From the NCBI GenBank assembly GCA_029783825.1, contig JAREIK010018712.1:1-64000 (forward strand): a stretch of DNA of 64,000 bases, written 5' to 3'. The position numbers were made by a program, and so were the translations under genes. The notes beneath the pieces were generated by a model. That model saw only the letters and a list, made by a program, of their open reading frames with translations, ran no database searches and was not told the DNA's origin. The stretch is from Sapria himalayana. Lineage: Eukaryota > Streptophyta > Magnoliopsida > Malpighiales > Rafflesiaceae. Below, piece by piece: positions 11,068-23,149 of this stretch (position 1 is the stretch's first letter; the number at the start of each line of letters is the position of its first letter).

Positions 11068-14000
11068 TAGAGATGTCAAACGAGCCGGGCTAGGCTGGCA
11101 CGACACGATTTTAGGCGCCCAACTGGGCTACCATGCCTGGCCCGGCATTGGTTCTTCAAGGCCAGGCCCGGCATGACTGGGTTTTTACCATGACAGGTCA
11201 GGCCTGTACGGGACGGTTAAAAAAATAAAAAAAATTACTATTTTTTTTTTTTAATGTAATTAAAAAATATAAAATATTTAAAAAATTTTAAATTGTAAAT
11301 TTTAATAGTTTAAAAGTTTTTATTTTTTATATTATTTTTTAATTTTGTATTAATTAGTTGATTATTAGAATTAGAATTTATATATGAAATAATAAAATAT
11401 TAAATAATTAAAATTTAATCATAAATAAAAATTTAAATCAAATAAAAATGTCAAACCAAACTAAATGACAAATACAATAAAAAAAAAGTACAGTACAATA
11501 CATCGAAATAAAAAATTAAAATCAGACATAATTCATAAGCATGACATAAGTGTTGCAATCTCGCAATCATCAACCATCAGACAATCAAGTGACAACAAAA
11601 CATCATTAATCTCAATATCAAAATTACTATCATATGGATCATCATCAAAAATCAACTCCTCCACTTCCACTATAGTCCTAATCCCAAGACGATCCTAAAT
11701 GCCAAGCTCAAATCCTCTCTATAATTCATGCATGCTAAAGCTTCAATAATATATGGACGTAATCTCGATCTCCTATCTAAAATCACATTTACTGAAACAG
11801 AAAAAATAGACTCTGATAATACGCTCAACACCGAAAGAATAAGTAGATCCCAAGTCATCCTAGATAGCACGTGAAAGGTAGACTTGTATGATTTCTATCA
11901 CTGTAATATATCAAGATTCTTAGTATTAGAATATAATAGGATTAAGTAGTAATCAGTATCTAAGTACTGAGATAGCTCGTTCCTATTCAACGGTCCACCA
12001 CATCGTTTCCCCCTTGCTAACTGAATAAAAAAGTCATCATCTATGAATATGATATCCATGTCCATACTCAGAATCTCATTACTACTACCACCATACCCAG
12101 TATCATAGTATGTAAAATATTCAGTCAATTTCTCGTGAATAAATCCCTCAGATGGGTTTTTCAGGTTCATGCACTAGAAAATGAAGTCAAAATATTATCT
12201 ACTTCTTTCACTTTAACCCTAGTGTCCATGCAGGCAGCCAAATAATAAAGAGATAAAATGATGGACTAGTACTTTAAATACTTAGTTTCCATCTCTACAA
12301 CCATATGACTAAGTATCGGGTCAGTTTGATACTTAATAAATATGCTACTAATATTGTATATGCACCTGAGTACAATGCTAGTCGTGAAAAATATAAATCT
12401 ACGAACACATGTTCATTGTGTCATAAAAAATTTTTATAAATTTTATAAATAAAATTCCTATGGTCTAATCAGTGTCGTCAATAACAAGTTCATCACCCTT
12501 ACTATTGACATAGTTGGATATCATATGTTCGTATCCAACACATGACTCCAACATTAGGTATGTATAATTTCAAGGGTGTCTCATATCCGATTAGAATTTC
12601 TTCTTCTTGAGATTTGCAGACAAACAGAAACCACCGAACTCATATTATCTGCGAGGCATGCGAATGTATTTTAGAAAGTTACGTATATTTTTCAAAGTGG
12701 GAAAACACACTTTCATCTCCGCTTGTATAATTAAATTAATCACATGACACATACATCTAATGTGAAAAATCTTTCCTAATAGATCATCTCTAATATTCCT
12801 AACAACCATGTTAATTACTACTTCATTATTAACTAGTTATCAAATGTGATACTAAACATTTTATTTTAAATTTGAATCTACATAGTGAGCGATGAGACTT
12901 ACATAAGATACATCGTGATCATCATGAAATGTCTAGATTTCAAACATCACAAACACCACTCCACTAAATGCCCTAAATTCATTAAGTATTATTTATTTTT
13001 CAAACTTATATAATTTTAGTATATCATTCCTGGATGTAGACATAGGAATCCTATGATAAGCAGATTGAAAATATGTCTGCATGATACTCACTATCCTTGG
13101 ATCTTCCAAATATCTGATTGAAAGATTCATCATGGTGAAAAGTTTAGTCATGTCTTCACTATCCAACTCGTTGTGGTATATAAAGGAGGTAAACTTTGAG
13201 ACAAACTAGATCCAGCCTCAAAAAATCTATCACTGAGTAGGATTTGCATGTATCTAATATATCATATTTTTTAGTGCATATTTCAGCATGCCTCTTTAAG
13301 TGCCCAGTCCCAAACGTACACTTGCAAGTTAAAATTTTTTTATAATATTTACACTGTGCCGTATCTTTTTTCACACCCCTAAATTTTTTTTGTTTATTAT
13401 ATTAAAATGAGTCCAAACTACATAAGTCCATCTAATTTTTTATTTTTTGATATTTGAGTCAATGTGACCGGAGAAACCAAGTTTCAATAGCCTCACCTTT
13501 GGATAAAATTTTCACTTTTTAAATTTAAATTAATTTCATTAGTATTTATTATCTTTTTAATTTTTTTAGACAATAGGATAGACTGTAGAGTAGAGAGAGA
13601 GAGAAAGAGTAAGTGAAATACTAAATTTTTTTTAAATATACAATATGACTTAATAGTTAACTAATTAAAAAAATAGAAATACTTGTAAAAAAATATAAAA
13701 TACGTGCTACCACAAAACCAAAGTCCAATTCTAACACACACCCCACCAAAACCTGAGCACGAGTTACGAGCCCCCAAAAAACCGAGTCAAAATCCCAAGA
13801 GAAGATTTTTAGAAAAAGATTTGAGGAGTGTTGTGAGATTTTATGATTTTAAAAAAACATAAATATTAGAGAGAGTGTGTGTGTTTATTGAATAATAATA
13901 TAAATTTTTTTTAAAAAAAGTTATTTTTTTAATATTTTTTTGGGTAGAATCATGTGGGCCATCAAAATTCTACCCATAGACGTTGGAGACAAAATCCAAC

Positions 14001-14375
14001 ACACTTAATTTCAATTTTATATTTTTTTTTAATTTTACCATTGGGTTGGGTAATGTATTGGAAGGGGGGTAGACTCGGACACAGGTCAAACAACCATGGG
14101 TCCGAATTGTGGCATGTATCCCCGATGAATATTCAAATTCATCGGGGCTACGGAACGGGCAGTTTCTCAACTCGTGCCAAGATACCATGCCCACGAGCCT
14201 AGGTACCAGGTCGTTCCTGGCCCGACAAGAGGCCCAGTTGACCACGGCATGGCACGGCTCATGCTGAGAGCAGGCCCTGCACGGGCACTGGGCACAAAAA
14301 ATTCACATGCCGTGCTGGGCCAGGCACGGCCGAATCGTGCCAGGCCGGGCCAGCCCGGCCCATTTGATACATCTA
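11068..14375 (-). mobile_element. hAT transposon 2, ~3308 bp, related to element 1
   Basis: The left end TAGAGATGTCAAACGAGCC and the right end GGCCCATTTGATACATCTA form imperfect inverted repeats. Both ends have the same kind of GC-rich subterminal words (GGCCCGGC, CGGCATGGC) as element 1. The flanking 8-mers TATAAACA (11060-11067) and GATAACGA (14376-14383) match at only 5 of 8 positions, so the target duplication is eroded or absent. The internal sequence is collinear with element 1 throughout the transposase region. The weaker termini and more broken reading frames suggest it is the older insertion; that is inference. Confidence 0.85.
11560..13500 (-). pseudogene. hAT transposase pseudogene (element 2)
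   Basis: Collinear with the pseudogene in element 1. The frame 13374-13159 has the BED finger remnant: CKYY in place of CKYC (a lost zinc ligand), then FGTGHLKRHAEIC. Upstream, at about 13440-13400, YVVWTHFNIINKK is readable. The dimerisation region (11870-11670) gives LSRMTWDLL, SESIFSVSVNVILDRR and the following RLRP. Frame 12170-11898 holds a middle section including NRNELSQYLDTDYY. The C-terminal tail has lost the acidic stretch seen in element 1. Multiple stops and frameshifts; not functional. Confidence 0.87.
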
Positions 14376-14920
14376 GATAACGAAATACCAAATAAAAAAA
14401 ATTATAAAATTATTAAACAACAAAGCATATTGTATAGAGATTGATATTAAGCAACCATAAATAACAAATTCACATAATAAATATAGCATAATAAGAACTA
14501 AAATAAATATATAATAAGACTAAAATAATAAAATTAAACATAAATTATTAAAAAAAATTAAAATAACTCTTACATATAATAGATAAAAAAATTATCTGAT
14601 TTAATTTTATTAAGTCAACGCATACCTCCTGGCATACCATTTATTAATAAAATTATTCAAGTATAAAAATAATGAAAATAATCCTAAGAGAAATTAAATA
14701 AAAATCATAATAATAATTTAATACCTAAGAGGTTGAAAGAAAATATAATTTTTTATATAATTAATTGAAAAAATATGATTATACTATCAAACTCAAATAA
14801 TTAGAAATAAATTTAGTTAATCACAATGATGATATATTAAATACATTAGTTTATTATCATCTTACTCAAAAAATATATATATTTTACAATATTATTATAT
14901 TGTTGAATTAAACTTTGTTT
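14376..14920. other. AT-rich spacer
   Basis: No gene or structured repeat seen. Confidence 0.55.
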
Positions 14921-14924
14921 ATGT

Positions 14925-15360
14925 AAGTTATATTTGTATTATCAATCTCAAATCCATATAAAGAAGCATGTTGACATCAAGTAAACAATCCACCTCAATA
15001 AGCATACATATCACTCTTTGCCATATATAGATTTCCTAAATTATTAAGCCGATCCAAATATTTGGAATAATGCTTAATTGATTTGTTTCAATCATCCAAT
15101 TGAATTACATTATAATTTGTTTATTTTAAGTTTTATGTATTTGTTAGTGACATTCCCATAAGAGATTAAGAATAGCAAAACTAGTATAGTGTGTTTATAT
15201 GCACATATACAATGGTTGGAGATCAATGTAATAATTTTTGTAACACCATATTTTCCACACATCACAGCCAAAAACTAAATTAAATATTTTCTCCAAGTTA
15301 GGAACTCACTTATACTTATATAAAAACTCTCAAGATGGTGATGACCAATAAATAAGCTGC
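14925..15360. repeat. Dispersed repeat, copy B
   Basis: Its left part (14930-15010) matches 5440-5530 and its right part (15115-15360) matches 3890-4360. Two parts that are joined here lie apart around the small element at 4795-5390. No coding function recognised. Confidence 0.5.
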
Positions 15361-15364
15361 ATAC

Positions 15365-15850
15365 TTCCAATGGCTGTGTAGAGGTAGGTTGAATGCTCCT
15401 ACATCATCACCCACGAAAGGGGCCTCACACACAGTGTAGAAAGGATCTCCTTATATCTTGCCCTAACAAGAATGAGTGACAAAGATAGCCCGACATCACA
15501 CATTGATGATCATCTTAGTCAATCTGTCCAGAGTTATATAAACGATCCACAACAAAATAATCTGGTGTCACCGCAAGACAAATATCACCAACAATTTTTT
15601 TCTATGGTAGTCTTGGTCATCCTTAGATATTACCTTCCTCAAAGACATATATCTCAAATCAATAAAAAATTGCAGTCCAGCCAATCAAGAATTCATAATT
15701 TCATAATGTATTAGCAAAGAAAATATATATTGTCAAAAGACAAGACCATACCCTGCTATAACTTTAAAAGTGCTCAGTTGAATTTCTTATAATTTCATTT
15801 CACTTTGTGATTCTCAAACAAGCATGACACATGATTAAAAGAGAGTTACA
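15365..15850. other. Moderate-GC non-coding stretch beside the helicase exon
   Basis: The 80-codon + frame at 15472-15714 has no recognisable domain. I looked on the - strand for the Walker A and following exons expected after the DEAD-box exon at 15854-15979 and did not find them here. Confidence 0.4.
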
Positions 15851-15853
15851 TAC

Positions 15854-15979
15854 GAGTATGAGTGGGATAGCAACTCGTTGGATTGGAATTGGTTTTGTAA
15901 TGGTACTATCCTTCTTGCTCAGAGCTCGAATCAAGCGAGCATCGATCCCCAGATGTTCAAAGCACATTTATTCCTCCAT
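15854..15979 (-). pseudogene. DEAD-box RNA helicase first-exon fragment (RH16/DDX56-like)
   Basis: On the - strand the sequence reads ATG GAG GAA, a TAA stop, then MCFEHLGIDARLIRALSK..., and finally KPIPIQRVAIPLIL. This is the N-terminal Q-motif region of a DEAD-box RNA helicase: an aromatic residue, the GID..L..AL helix, and P-x-PIQ...AIPLIL. The pattern is closest, from memory of the family, to plant RH16/DDX56-type nucleolar helicases. Immediately after the last codon comes GTATGT, a good splice donor, so the segment looks like exon 1. The early TAA could be avoided by starting at the second ATG (15967). A few residues are inserted before KP, and I see no second exon with the GKT motif downstream. 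I favour an isolated, decaying exon copy. Confidence 0.6.
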
Positions 15980-16399
15980 GTCTTCCTTTCTCTTCTCTTT
16001 TTTTGTTGCTTGATCTCATGTCAGTTTTTCTTTAGCTTTGGCCATTAAACAAAAGGAAATGAACAAAGGCACTAAGGAGAGAAAAGAACTAGGAATTTAG
16101 AATTTATGTTCAGTTTAGTTAGTGTTCGACGTCCAGGATCTTATTTTAAAAATCATAGCTGATTTTTAAAATATAATTTAAAATCAAGGGAGAAAAAAAT
16201 CCTCAAATTTTAATATTAAAAAAAATAGACACAAAACTATTAACAAATTAAAATTTGGTTCACTCAAACATATAAATACTAAAATATCTAATAAATTTTC
16301 ATTCATTTATCCTCTCGTCCCTTGCCTAAAAAACACACCCATCACATTCTCCCCATCTCCCCTGTAACTTGCCCCTCACCCTCTCCTCATGCCGCATCA

Positions 16400-16770
16400 C
16401 ACTCTTCGCACGAGCTCCTCGGCGAAGCTCGGTAGAGCTCAATGAGCTCCATCAAGCTATTTCGCGGAGCTTGATGATCTCCATGAGCTGTTTCATGGAG
16501 CTTCATGGAGTTTCATGGAGCTCGGTGGAGATCGATGAATTCCATTGGAACTCCTCGGTAAAACTTGATGAGCTCCATTAAACTTGATGGGCTTCCGTTG
16601 AGTTCCATGAGCTCGTTTAAATGGAGTTCGACATGTTCCAATTGAGTTCCTAGAGCTTTTAATCAAGCTCCATGGAACGAGCTCTTAGTGATTGATAGAG
16701 CTTGACCACGAACTTCATGTAGCTCATCTAGCTACATGGAGCAAACATTAACACCATCTATGTAGTTACG
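16400..16770. repeat. Degenerate tandem repeat rich in GAGCTC / TGGAGCTTGATGAGCTCC
   Basis: About 350 bp of loosely tandem 12-20 bp words (GAGCTCCATGAGCT, GGAGCTTGATGAGCTCC, TTCATGGAGC). It has many GAGCTC palindromes and is much GC-richer than its surroundings. The open frame 16369-16581 merely follows the repeat. It lies upstream of the helicase exon fragment on the opposite strand; any regulatory role is speculation. Confidence 0.75.
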
Positions 16771-16799
16771 TGCATCGAGTGTCAATGGAGTTACAAGAG

Positions 16800-17600
16800 A
16801 GAGAGGCTAAAGGATAAGAGATAGATTAATAACATTTTTGTTTCATTTTATTGGGGTATACCAAAACTCAATTAGCTAATAGTTTGTATATTTGTTTTCA
16901 ATTATTAAAATTTTGATTTACTTTTTTTAAATATTTTTTTGGGGAGTACAACAAAATACAATTCTCCCAAAAATCAAAAACACGGTTCACTTCCATTCCA
17001 CTTCCACTAATGTAAAATTATCAAGTATGCCACGCACACTATACACACACGACACACGTATATACATATTCTTAAATTTGTTATGATAATAATAATGTAA
17101 ATAATATAAATACATTACGTGATATATCCAACATAATATTAAATAACTATAAGTTAAATAATTTTATATTTTAATATTATATATAAAATATACTTAACAT
17201 AATACTATTTGATAATATTAAAATAAATAACTTATTATAATTGATTTGATTTGAAATTTTATGTATTTAAAAAATTAATGCTGAATTGTTATATTTTAAT
17301 AATAGGAAAATTTGTTTTTCTAACACCAAGCATAAAATAATTAAAAAATATATACATCAAAATGAAAAAATAAATATTTGATATACTGGAATGCAGCAAC
17401 CCAATTTTGCCCTTATAATTTTAAAAATTTTTACAATTTTTAAATCTTATATTTTTCGAATTTCAAAACTAACTTTCAAATTTGGAAATCAATTTTTTAT
17501 TTTTAAAGTATTTTGACTTCTAGTGGGATTTGAACTCATGGCCTACATGTATTAGATTACATTGTATATCATCAGACTGTTAGTATCAACTCAATTAGCT
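16800..17600. other. AT-rich spacer
   Basis: No gene seen; a short ACACAC tract occurs near 17035-17060. Confidence 0.5.
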
Positions 17601-17610
17601 ATCAAATAAA

Positions 17611-17641
<31 letters not shown>

Positions 17642-17679
17642 AACATGTTTAAATATATAAATATATAAATGTGTGTTGT

Positions 17680-17714
<35 letters not shown>
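17611..17714. repeat. (AT)n then (GT)n microsatellites
   Basis: An (AT)13 run at 17611-17637 and a GT run at 17681-17714, separated by AAATATAT sequence. They border the octamer array that follows. Confidence 0.95.
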
Positions 17715-17717
<3 letters not shown>

Positions 17718-17765
17718 CAGGCATATATAGGCAAACATATAAATATGTAAATATATGAAAGTATC

Positions 17766-18372
17766 ATATATTCATACATTCATACATTCATATATTCATA
17801 CATTCTTATATCATACATTCATACATTCATACATTCATATATTCATACATTCATACATTCATATATTCATAGATTCATACATTCATACATTCATAAATTC
17901 ATATATTCATACATTCATACATATGTATTCATACATTCATACATATGTATTCATACATTCATACATTTATACATTCATATATTCATGTATTCATATATTC
18001 ATGTATTCATATATTCATGTATTCATATATTCATGTATTCATATATTCATGTATTCATATATTCATGTAATCATATATTCATATTCATACATTCATACAT
18101 TCGTACATTCATACATTCATACATCATACATTCATACATTCTTACATTCATACATTCATACATTCATACATTCATACATTCATACATTCATACATTCATA
18201 CATTCATACATTCATACATTCATACATTCATACATTCATACATTCATACATTCATACATCATACATTCATATATTCATACATTCTATATTCATATATCTA
18301 TACATTTATACATTCAATATATTTATATATTTATACATTTATACATATTATATTTACATCTATATATTAAAC

Positions 18373-18404
<32 letters not shown>

Positions 18405-19009
18405 GTATATATAGATATATATATATTTATTTATTTATATATGTATATATTATATATTTATATATGCATATATGTATATATGTATATCTTTTATATTTAT
18501 ATATTTATATGTTCATATATTTATACATTCATATATTTATATATGTTTATATATTACTAGATGTTTATACATTCATATATAAATATATGTTTATACATTC
18601 ATACATTCATACATATATAAATATATGTTTATATATTTATATATGTATTCATATATTCATACATTCATACATTCATACATTCATACATTCATATATTCAT
18701 ACATTCATATATTCATATATTCTATATTCATGTATTCATATATTCATCTATTCATACATTCATACATTCATACATTCATACATCATATATTCATACATTC
18801 ATATATTCATATATTCATATATTCATGTATTCATATATTCATCTATTCATACATTCATACATTCATATATTCATGTATTCATATATTCAGGTATTCATAC
18901 ATTCATATATTCATATATTCATATATTCATACATTCATATATTCATATATTATACATTTATACATTCATATATTTATACATTTATATATTTTATACATCT
19001 AATATATTT

Positions 19010-19059
<50 letters not shown>

Positions 19060-19460
19060 ATATATATATATTTATATATGTATATATGTATATATTTATA
19101 TATTATATATTTATATATTTATATATTTATATATTTATATATTTATATATTATATTTATATATTTATATATTTATATATTTATATATTTATATATTTATA
19201 TATTTATATATTTATATATTTATATATTTATATATTTATATATTTATATGTTCTTATATTTATATATTCATATATTTATATGTTCGTATATTTATATATT
19301 TATATGTTCATATATTTATATATTTATATGTTCATATATTTATATATTTATATATTTATATATTTATATGTTCATATTTATATATTTATATATTTATATA
19401 TTTATATATTTATATATTTATATGTTCATATATTCATATATTGATATGAATATATGTTTA
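17766..19460. repeat. 1.7-kb octamer array (TTCATACA / TTTATATA families)
   Basis: Almost the whole stretch is an 8-bp periodic array. Blocks of CATTCATA dominate 17766-18290 and 18590-18960; blocks of TATATTTA dominate 18420-18580 and 19070-19450. Two copies of a larger pattern can be seen: octamers, then TTATACAT, then (AT)n, then (GTAT)n, then the TATATTTA block (roughly 18250-18560 and 18930-19250). Eight bases is not a multiple of three, so all + strand frames read the same repeating octapeptide and stay open for hundreds of codons. Those frames are not genes. This is not the plant telomere repeat. Confidence 0.93.
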
Positions 19461-19499
19461 TAAATATGAATTTAATATATAACCAATGAATTTAAATAC

Positions 19500-19590
19500 A
19501 TTTGTCTATGTATGTTTATATGTTTATATGCTTATATGTTTATATGCTTATATGTTTATATGTTTATATGTTTAAATACATTTGTCTATA
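19500..19590. repeat. TTTATATGCTTATATG repeat tail
   Basis: Several copies of ATATGTTTATATG/ATATGCTTATATG follow the octamer array, a related but more diverged 16-bp pattern. Confidence 0.75.
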
Positions 19591-19634
19591 TTTATATATG
19601 TATCATTAAATTAGGTAACCAATGAATTTAATCT

Positions 19635-19668
19635 CTATATGTATTGGGATTTAAACCAATACATATAG
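19635..19668. repeat. Perfect 13-bp hairpin
   Basis: CTATATGTATTGG and its exact reverse complement CCAATACATATAG are separated by 8 bases. No gene end is nearby, so a terminator role is not implied. Confidence 0.85.
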
Positions 19669-20097
19669 GATATGGATTGGAATCTCAATAGAAGATTTTT
19701 TAAAAATTGAAAAGCAATTTTTGAGTTTCAAATTTGGTTTCTAAGTTTCAAATTCAAGGGAGGTTCAAAATTTGAAAATTTTTAGAATTTAATTTTTTTT
19801 AAAACTTTTGGAACAAAACAAGGCTAATCCATTCTAGTGAACAAAAACTTGTCAAATTTTTTATGCACTTTTTAAAGTTTTGAAAAAAAAATAATTGTTT
19901 TATATTTGATGCACCAAAATATAAATCTCCCATTAATAATATATAACTTATAAATTTTTATGTCATAAGTTTGATAATGATTCATCGTCATTCCAACTAA
20001 TAAACCATGAATATATAACTTTTTTTTTGATTTATCAATTTGGTTTTCAAAACATTGTGATGTTCATTCCATGTTTCCACTTGCAAAAAAAATATGA

Positions 20098-20345
20098 AAG
20101 GGAAATTATATTTTGGTCTATTTTCTAAAAAATATTAATAAAAATCACTCATAATTTTTATAATTATAAAAAAGTAAACTAAAACAAAAATATTTATGTT
20201 TTGATACACTACAAAACTGAAACTCCTAAAAAAATAAGGCCCTCACATCATTTAAAAAAATTTAAAAAAATATGAAAATAGTGTTTCGAAAATATTGTTT
20301 TAGATGTTACGAAAATATTGTTTATGTAAATAAATAAATGTATTT
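20098..20345 (+). repeat. Left arm of a long imperfect inverted repeat
   Basis: Matches the reverse complement of about 23150-23402. Shared landmarks are GGG..AAATTAT, AAAATATT, CACTCATAATTTT, TATAAAAAAGTAAAC, TTTATGTTTTGATACAC and ATTGTTTATGTAAATAAA. About 2.8 kb separates the arms. Confidence 0.6.
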
Positions 20346-20349
20346 TTTA

Positions 20350-21660
20350 TATTAACAAGTATAAATATTTAATATAAATGTCTATACGTTTAGCATAAAC
20401 ACACACATGTTTATATAAACTTATAAATGGCCAAACTTACGTTTATATAAACTTATATATAATCATTTAATAATTATAATAATAAATATCCATTTATATA
20501 AACTTATATACATTTATATGTCTATACAAAATCATTGAACATATGCTTATTTAATTTTATAAAAACATATGTTTATATGTTTGTTAGTTTATAGAAATGT
20601 ATATACATTTATATTAAATGACTATATATGTTTATATTAAATGATTATATATATATATATATGTATATATAAATATTTATATGTATGTATATACATATGT
20701 TTATATAAACTCAAATATATGCATTGCTTATATCAACATTTGATAAACAATTTTATATGAACATATAATACATATATATTTATAAAATTGTATATTTATT
20801 ATTATTATTCTTATACATTTATATATGTTAATATAAACACATGTAAATTTATATAAATGCACATTTGTTTATATTAAAAGATTATATATATTTATATAAA
20901 CATATATACGTGCATATAAATACATAAATCTAAATACTTATGTTTTATTAGGTCCGACCGGATACAATCCAAAAAAACAAAAATAGCAAATTTTCGATCT
21001 AACAATTAGGTTATTTGGTATTTTTGAATCTTTTAAATTTCAAATAGAAAATTTACCCAAAATACACAGTAGAAAACACATTTAGGGTTTTCAAAATTAT
21101 TTATTAAACATGCGTAAATTTATGTATTTCAAATTATTTGAAATATATAAATTCATGCTTACATGATTCTGCCAAACTAGTAAATTATAATAATTTGTAC
21201 ATAATCACAACAAATATTATATCTCCAAAATTGTTAGAATATTTACACAATCAAAATACAATTAAAACTGTCTCACTGTCCAAATAATACAAATCGAATA
21301 AAATGTAAATATAATTGAAAATACTTTTAAAATTGTGTTTTAATTCTAGATTTAGAGTTCTTGAAGAATGTTGAGCACCATTTTCATAACATGAGCACGA
21401 CACGATATTAATATGAGCACATCATGAACACAACACAATCTCAGCATTAACATACATGAATATAACACTAGTATAGCATACAATCACATAAATAATATTC
21501 TCCCAAACATTGCACATATTATGCATGAATATCACATGAAACTCATAAAATTTTGATACAAATTTCACACAAATCCAATAATCCTCATAAATAGAGGAAT
21601 AAGAGAATAATCATGCCTCTAAATATTATAGACACTTAGAGATTCAAAAATGAATAAGTT
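20350..21660. other. AT-rich core of the inverted-repeat region
   Basis: Contains many TTTATATAAACTTATA words and short ATATAT runs and no recognisable gene. Similar words recur at 22850-23090, extending the inverted symmetry loosely inward. Confidence 0.45.
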
Positions 21661-21738
21661 TAAACAAAAACATTATTTTTCACTCTCATGCACATAGTTT
21701 TATGTGAAAATGGAAAGTGTTGATGTTTTCATGCACGG

Positions 21739-21740
<2 letters not shown>

Positions 21741-21770
<30 letters not shown>
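21741..21770. repeat. (CA)15 microsatellite
   Basis: Pure CA run. The surrounding + frame 21704-21976 shows no domain. Confidence 0.95.
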
Positions 21771-21771
<1 letters not shown>

Positions 21772-22454
21772 CACAACACTATTTCACACAACAAAAGATA
21801 TAAAATTTCTATTTCACCCAAAAAATATATCAATTTTTTATTTCATGCAAGGTTCATGCACACACCATAGTTACTATACACGAGATAAAATCAATTATCA
21901 TGCATTATTTCAAAAACTAAACAAAGAACAAAATGGAATCTCATTTTCGAGAGGAATCCCTCATTTTTGCAAATAAGTCACCACACATGGATTTTCCACA
22001 TGGTGTATGAGCCCTCCCCTATTTTCTTTTCATCACAGTGTTAGTTTGTGTATTCTATCCATCATTTCATTGATTTTTATAAGTGAGAAAATTAACATTT
22101 TAATTTTTTTAACACCCTCTTTCAATGAGAGTAGCCACTCATTTAAGTTATAAAATTTAAACAAACCAATACACAAACCAAACAAAACAAAAAACAAATC
22201 ACACAACAATTAAAACATATATTTTGGTCTACCCAAAATCAAGAAGACCCAATAATCTATCCCTTTATCCTATTTGGGCAATATGAGATATATTATTGGT
22301 TTGGGTTTAGTGAATTCATGTCCCAAAAAATTGGTAGACTACTAAATCATTTTCCATTTCTCATACAAGAGAAATTTTTCTATAAATTATAGCACATTGG
22401 GTCCATCTTTCCATTCAAGTTATCCCTTGGATCAAACATATCTATGAGAGTGCC

Positions 22455-22690
22455 ATAGTAAAGGTATCAACTTCTACTACCAACTTTTAAGCTCTTCCTT
22501 GATTAGTGTGATCCCCAAGAGTGACTGAAGTGAAAGTATCATCTTTTACTTTCAACTCATAAGCTTCTCTTTGATTAGTCTGATCCCTAAGAATGGTTAA
22601 AGTAAAAATAGTATATTTTACTTCAAACTCATATGATTCTCCTTGATTAGTCTTATTCCTGGAAGTAGCTAAAGTAAAAGTTATATCATT
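22455..22690. repeat. 72-bp tandem repeat, about 3.3 copies
   Basis: The word TTGATTAGT recurs with exact 72-base spacing (its G at 22501, 22573 and 22645). The intervening sequence, rich in AAAGTAAAA and ACTCATAAGC, is alignable between units. The period is a multiple of three and underlies the repeats in the ORF on the - strand. Confidence 0.82.
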
Positions 22691-22873
22691 TGAGATTAAT
22701 TCGAGATTTCTACTTATCTCAAAATAAGCACTTGAAAAATCTAGATCGATCATCCTTGATCTTCTCAAAGGAAGTATCACATCAGTAAAATTTTCTTTAG
22801 TCATGTCGATTATCTTATCTTTACTAGATAAGATAATCAAACCAAACAAACCAATATGTTTATATAAACTCAA
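22487..22873 (-). CDS. Unrecognised ORF with three 24-residue repeats
   Basis: A 128-codon - strand frame. The first ~55 residues include DKIIDMTKENF and LPLRRSRMIDLDFSSAYFEI. They are followed by three tandem 24-residue units, each with the pattern (S/L)RDQTNQ-R-(E/S)-AYE-(L/F)-KVK---FT. The frame continues as repeats beyond the stop-bounded end. No signal peptide or membrane segment is apparent. I do not recognise the family. It lies between the arms of a long inverted repeat, so it could be a remnant of a gene carried by a transposon, or chance maintenance of frame by a 72-bp repeat. The composition is less AT-biased than its neighbours, which mildly favours former coding. Confidence 0.3.
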   Translation of the reverse strand: MSLYKHIGLFGLIILSSKDKIIDMTKENFTDVILPLRRSRMIDLDFSSAYFEISRNLELISNDITFTLATSRNKTNQGESYEFEVKYTIFTLTILRDQTNQREAYELKVKDDTFTSVTLGDHTNQGRA

Positions 22874-23149
22874 ATATATGCACTACTATAATAAACACAA
22901 GTTAAATGATCTTATATAAACATATAAATGTATATATATTTATATAGAAGTATATTTATTATTGTAAATCTTAAATGATTATATATAATTTTTAATAAAT
23001 GTATGTTTATATATTTATAGGTGAAAATATCCATATATAGGTTTATACTAGTTATATATATGTTTATATTAAAGATATGAAACTTTGTAGTATGTGTTTT
23101 TAGGAGCTTATAATGATCTAGATGTCATATACGTGTGAATTTATTATAA

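Noticed and set aside
17766..18290. Interstitial telomere repeat
   Set aside because: The unit is TTCATACA, not the plant telomere TTTAGGG.
17755..19463. Six long + strand open frames (125-349 codons) rich in Tyr, Ile, His and Phe
   Set aside because: They read an 8-bp simple repeat in all three frames, giving the same octapeptide; no start context, domain or codon bias.
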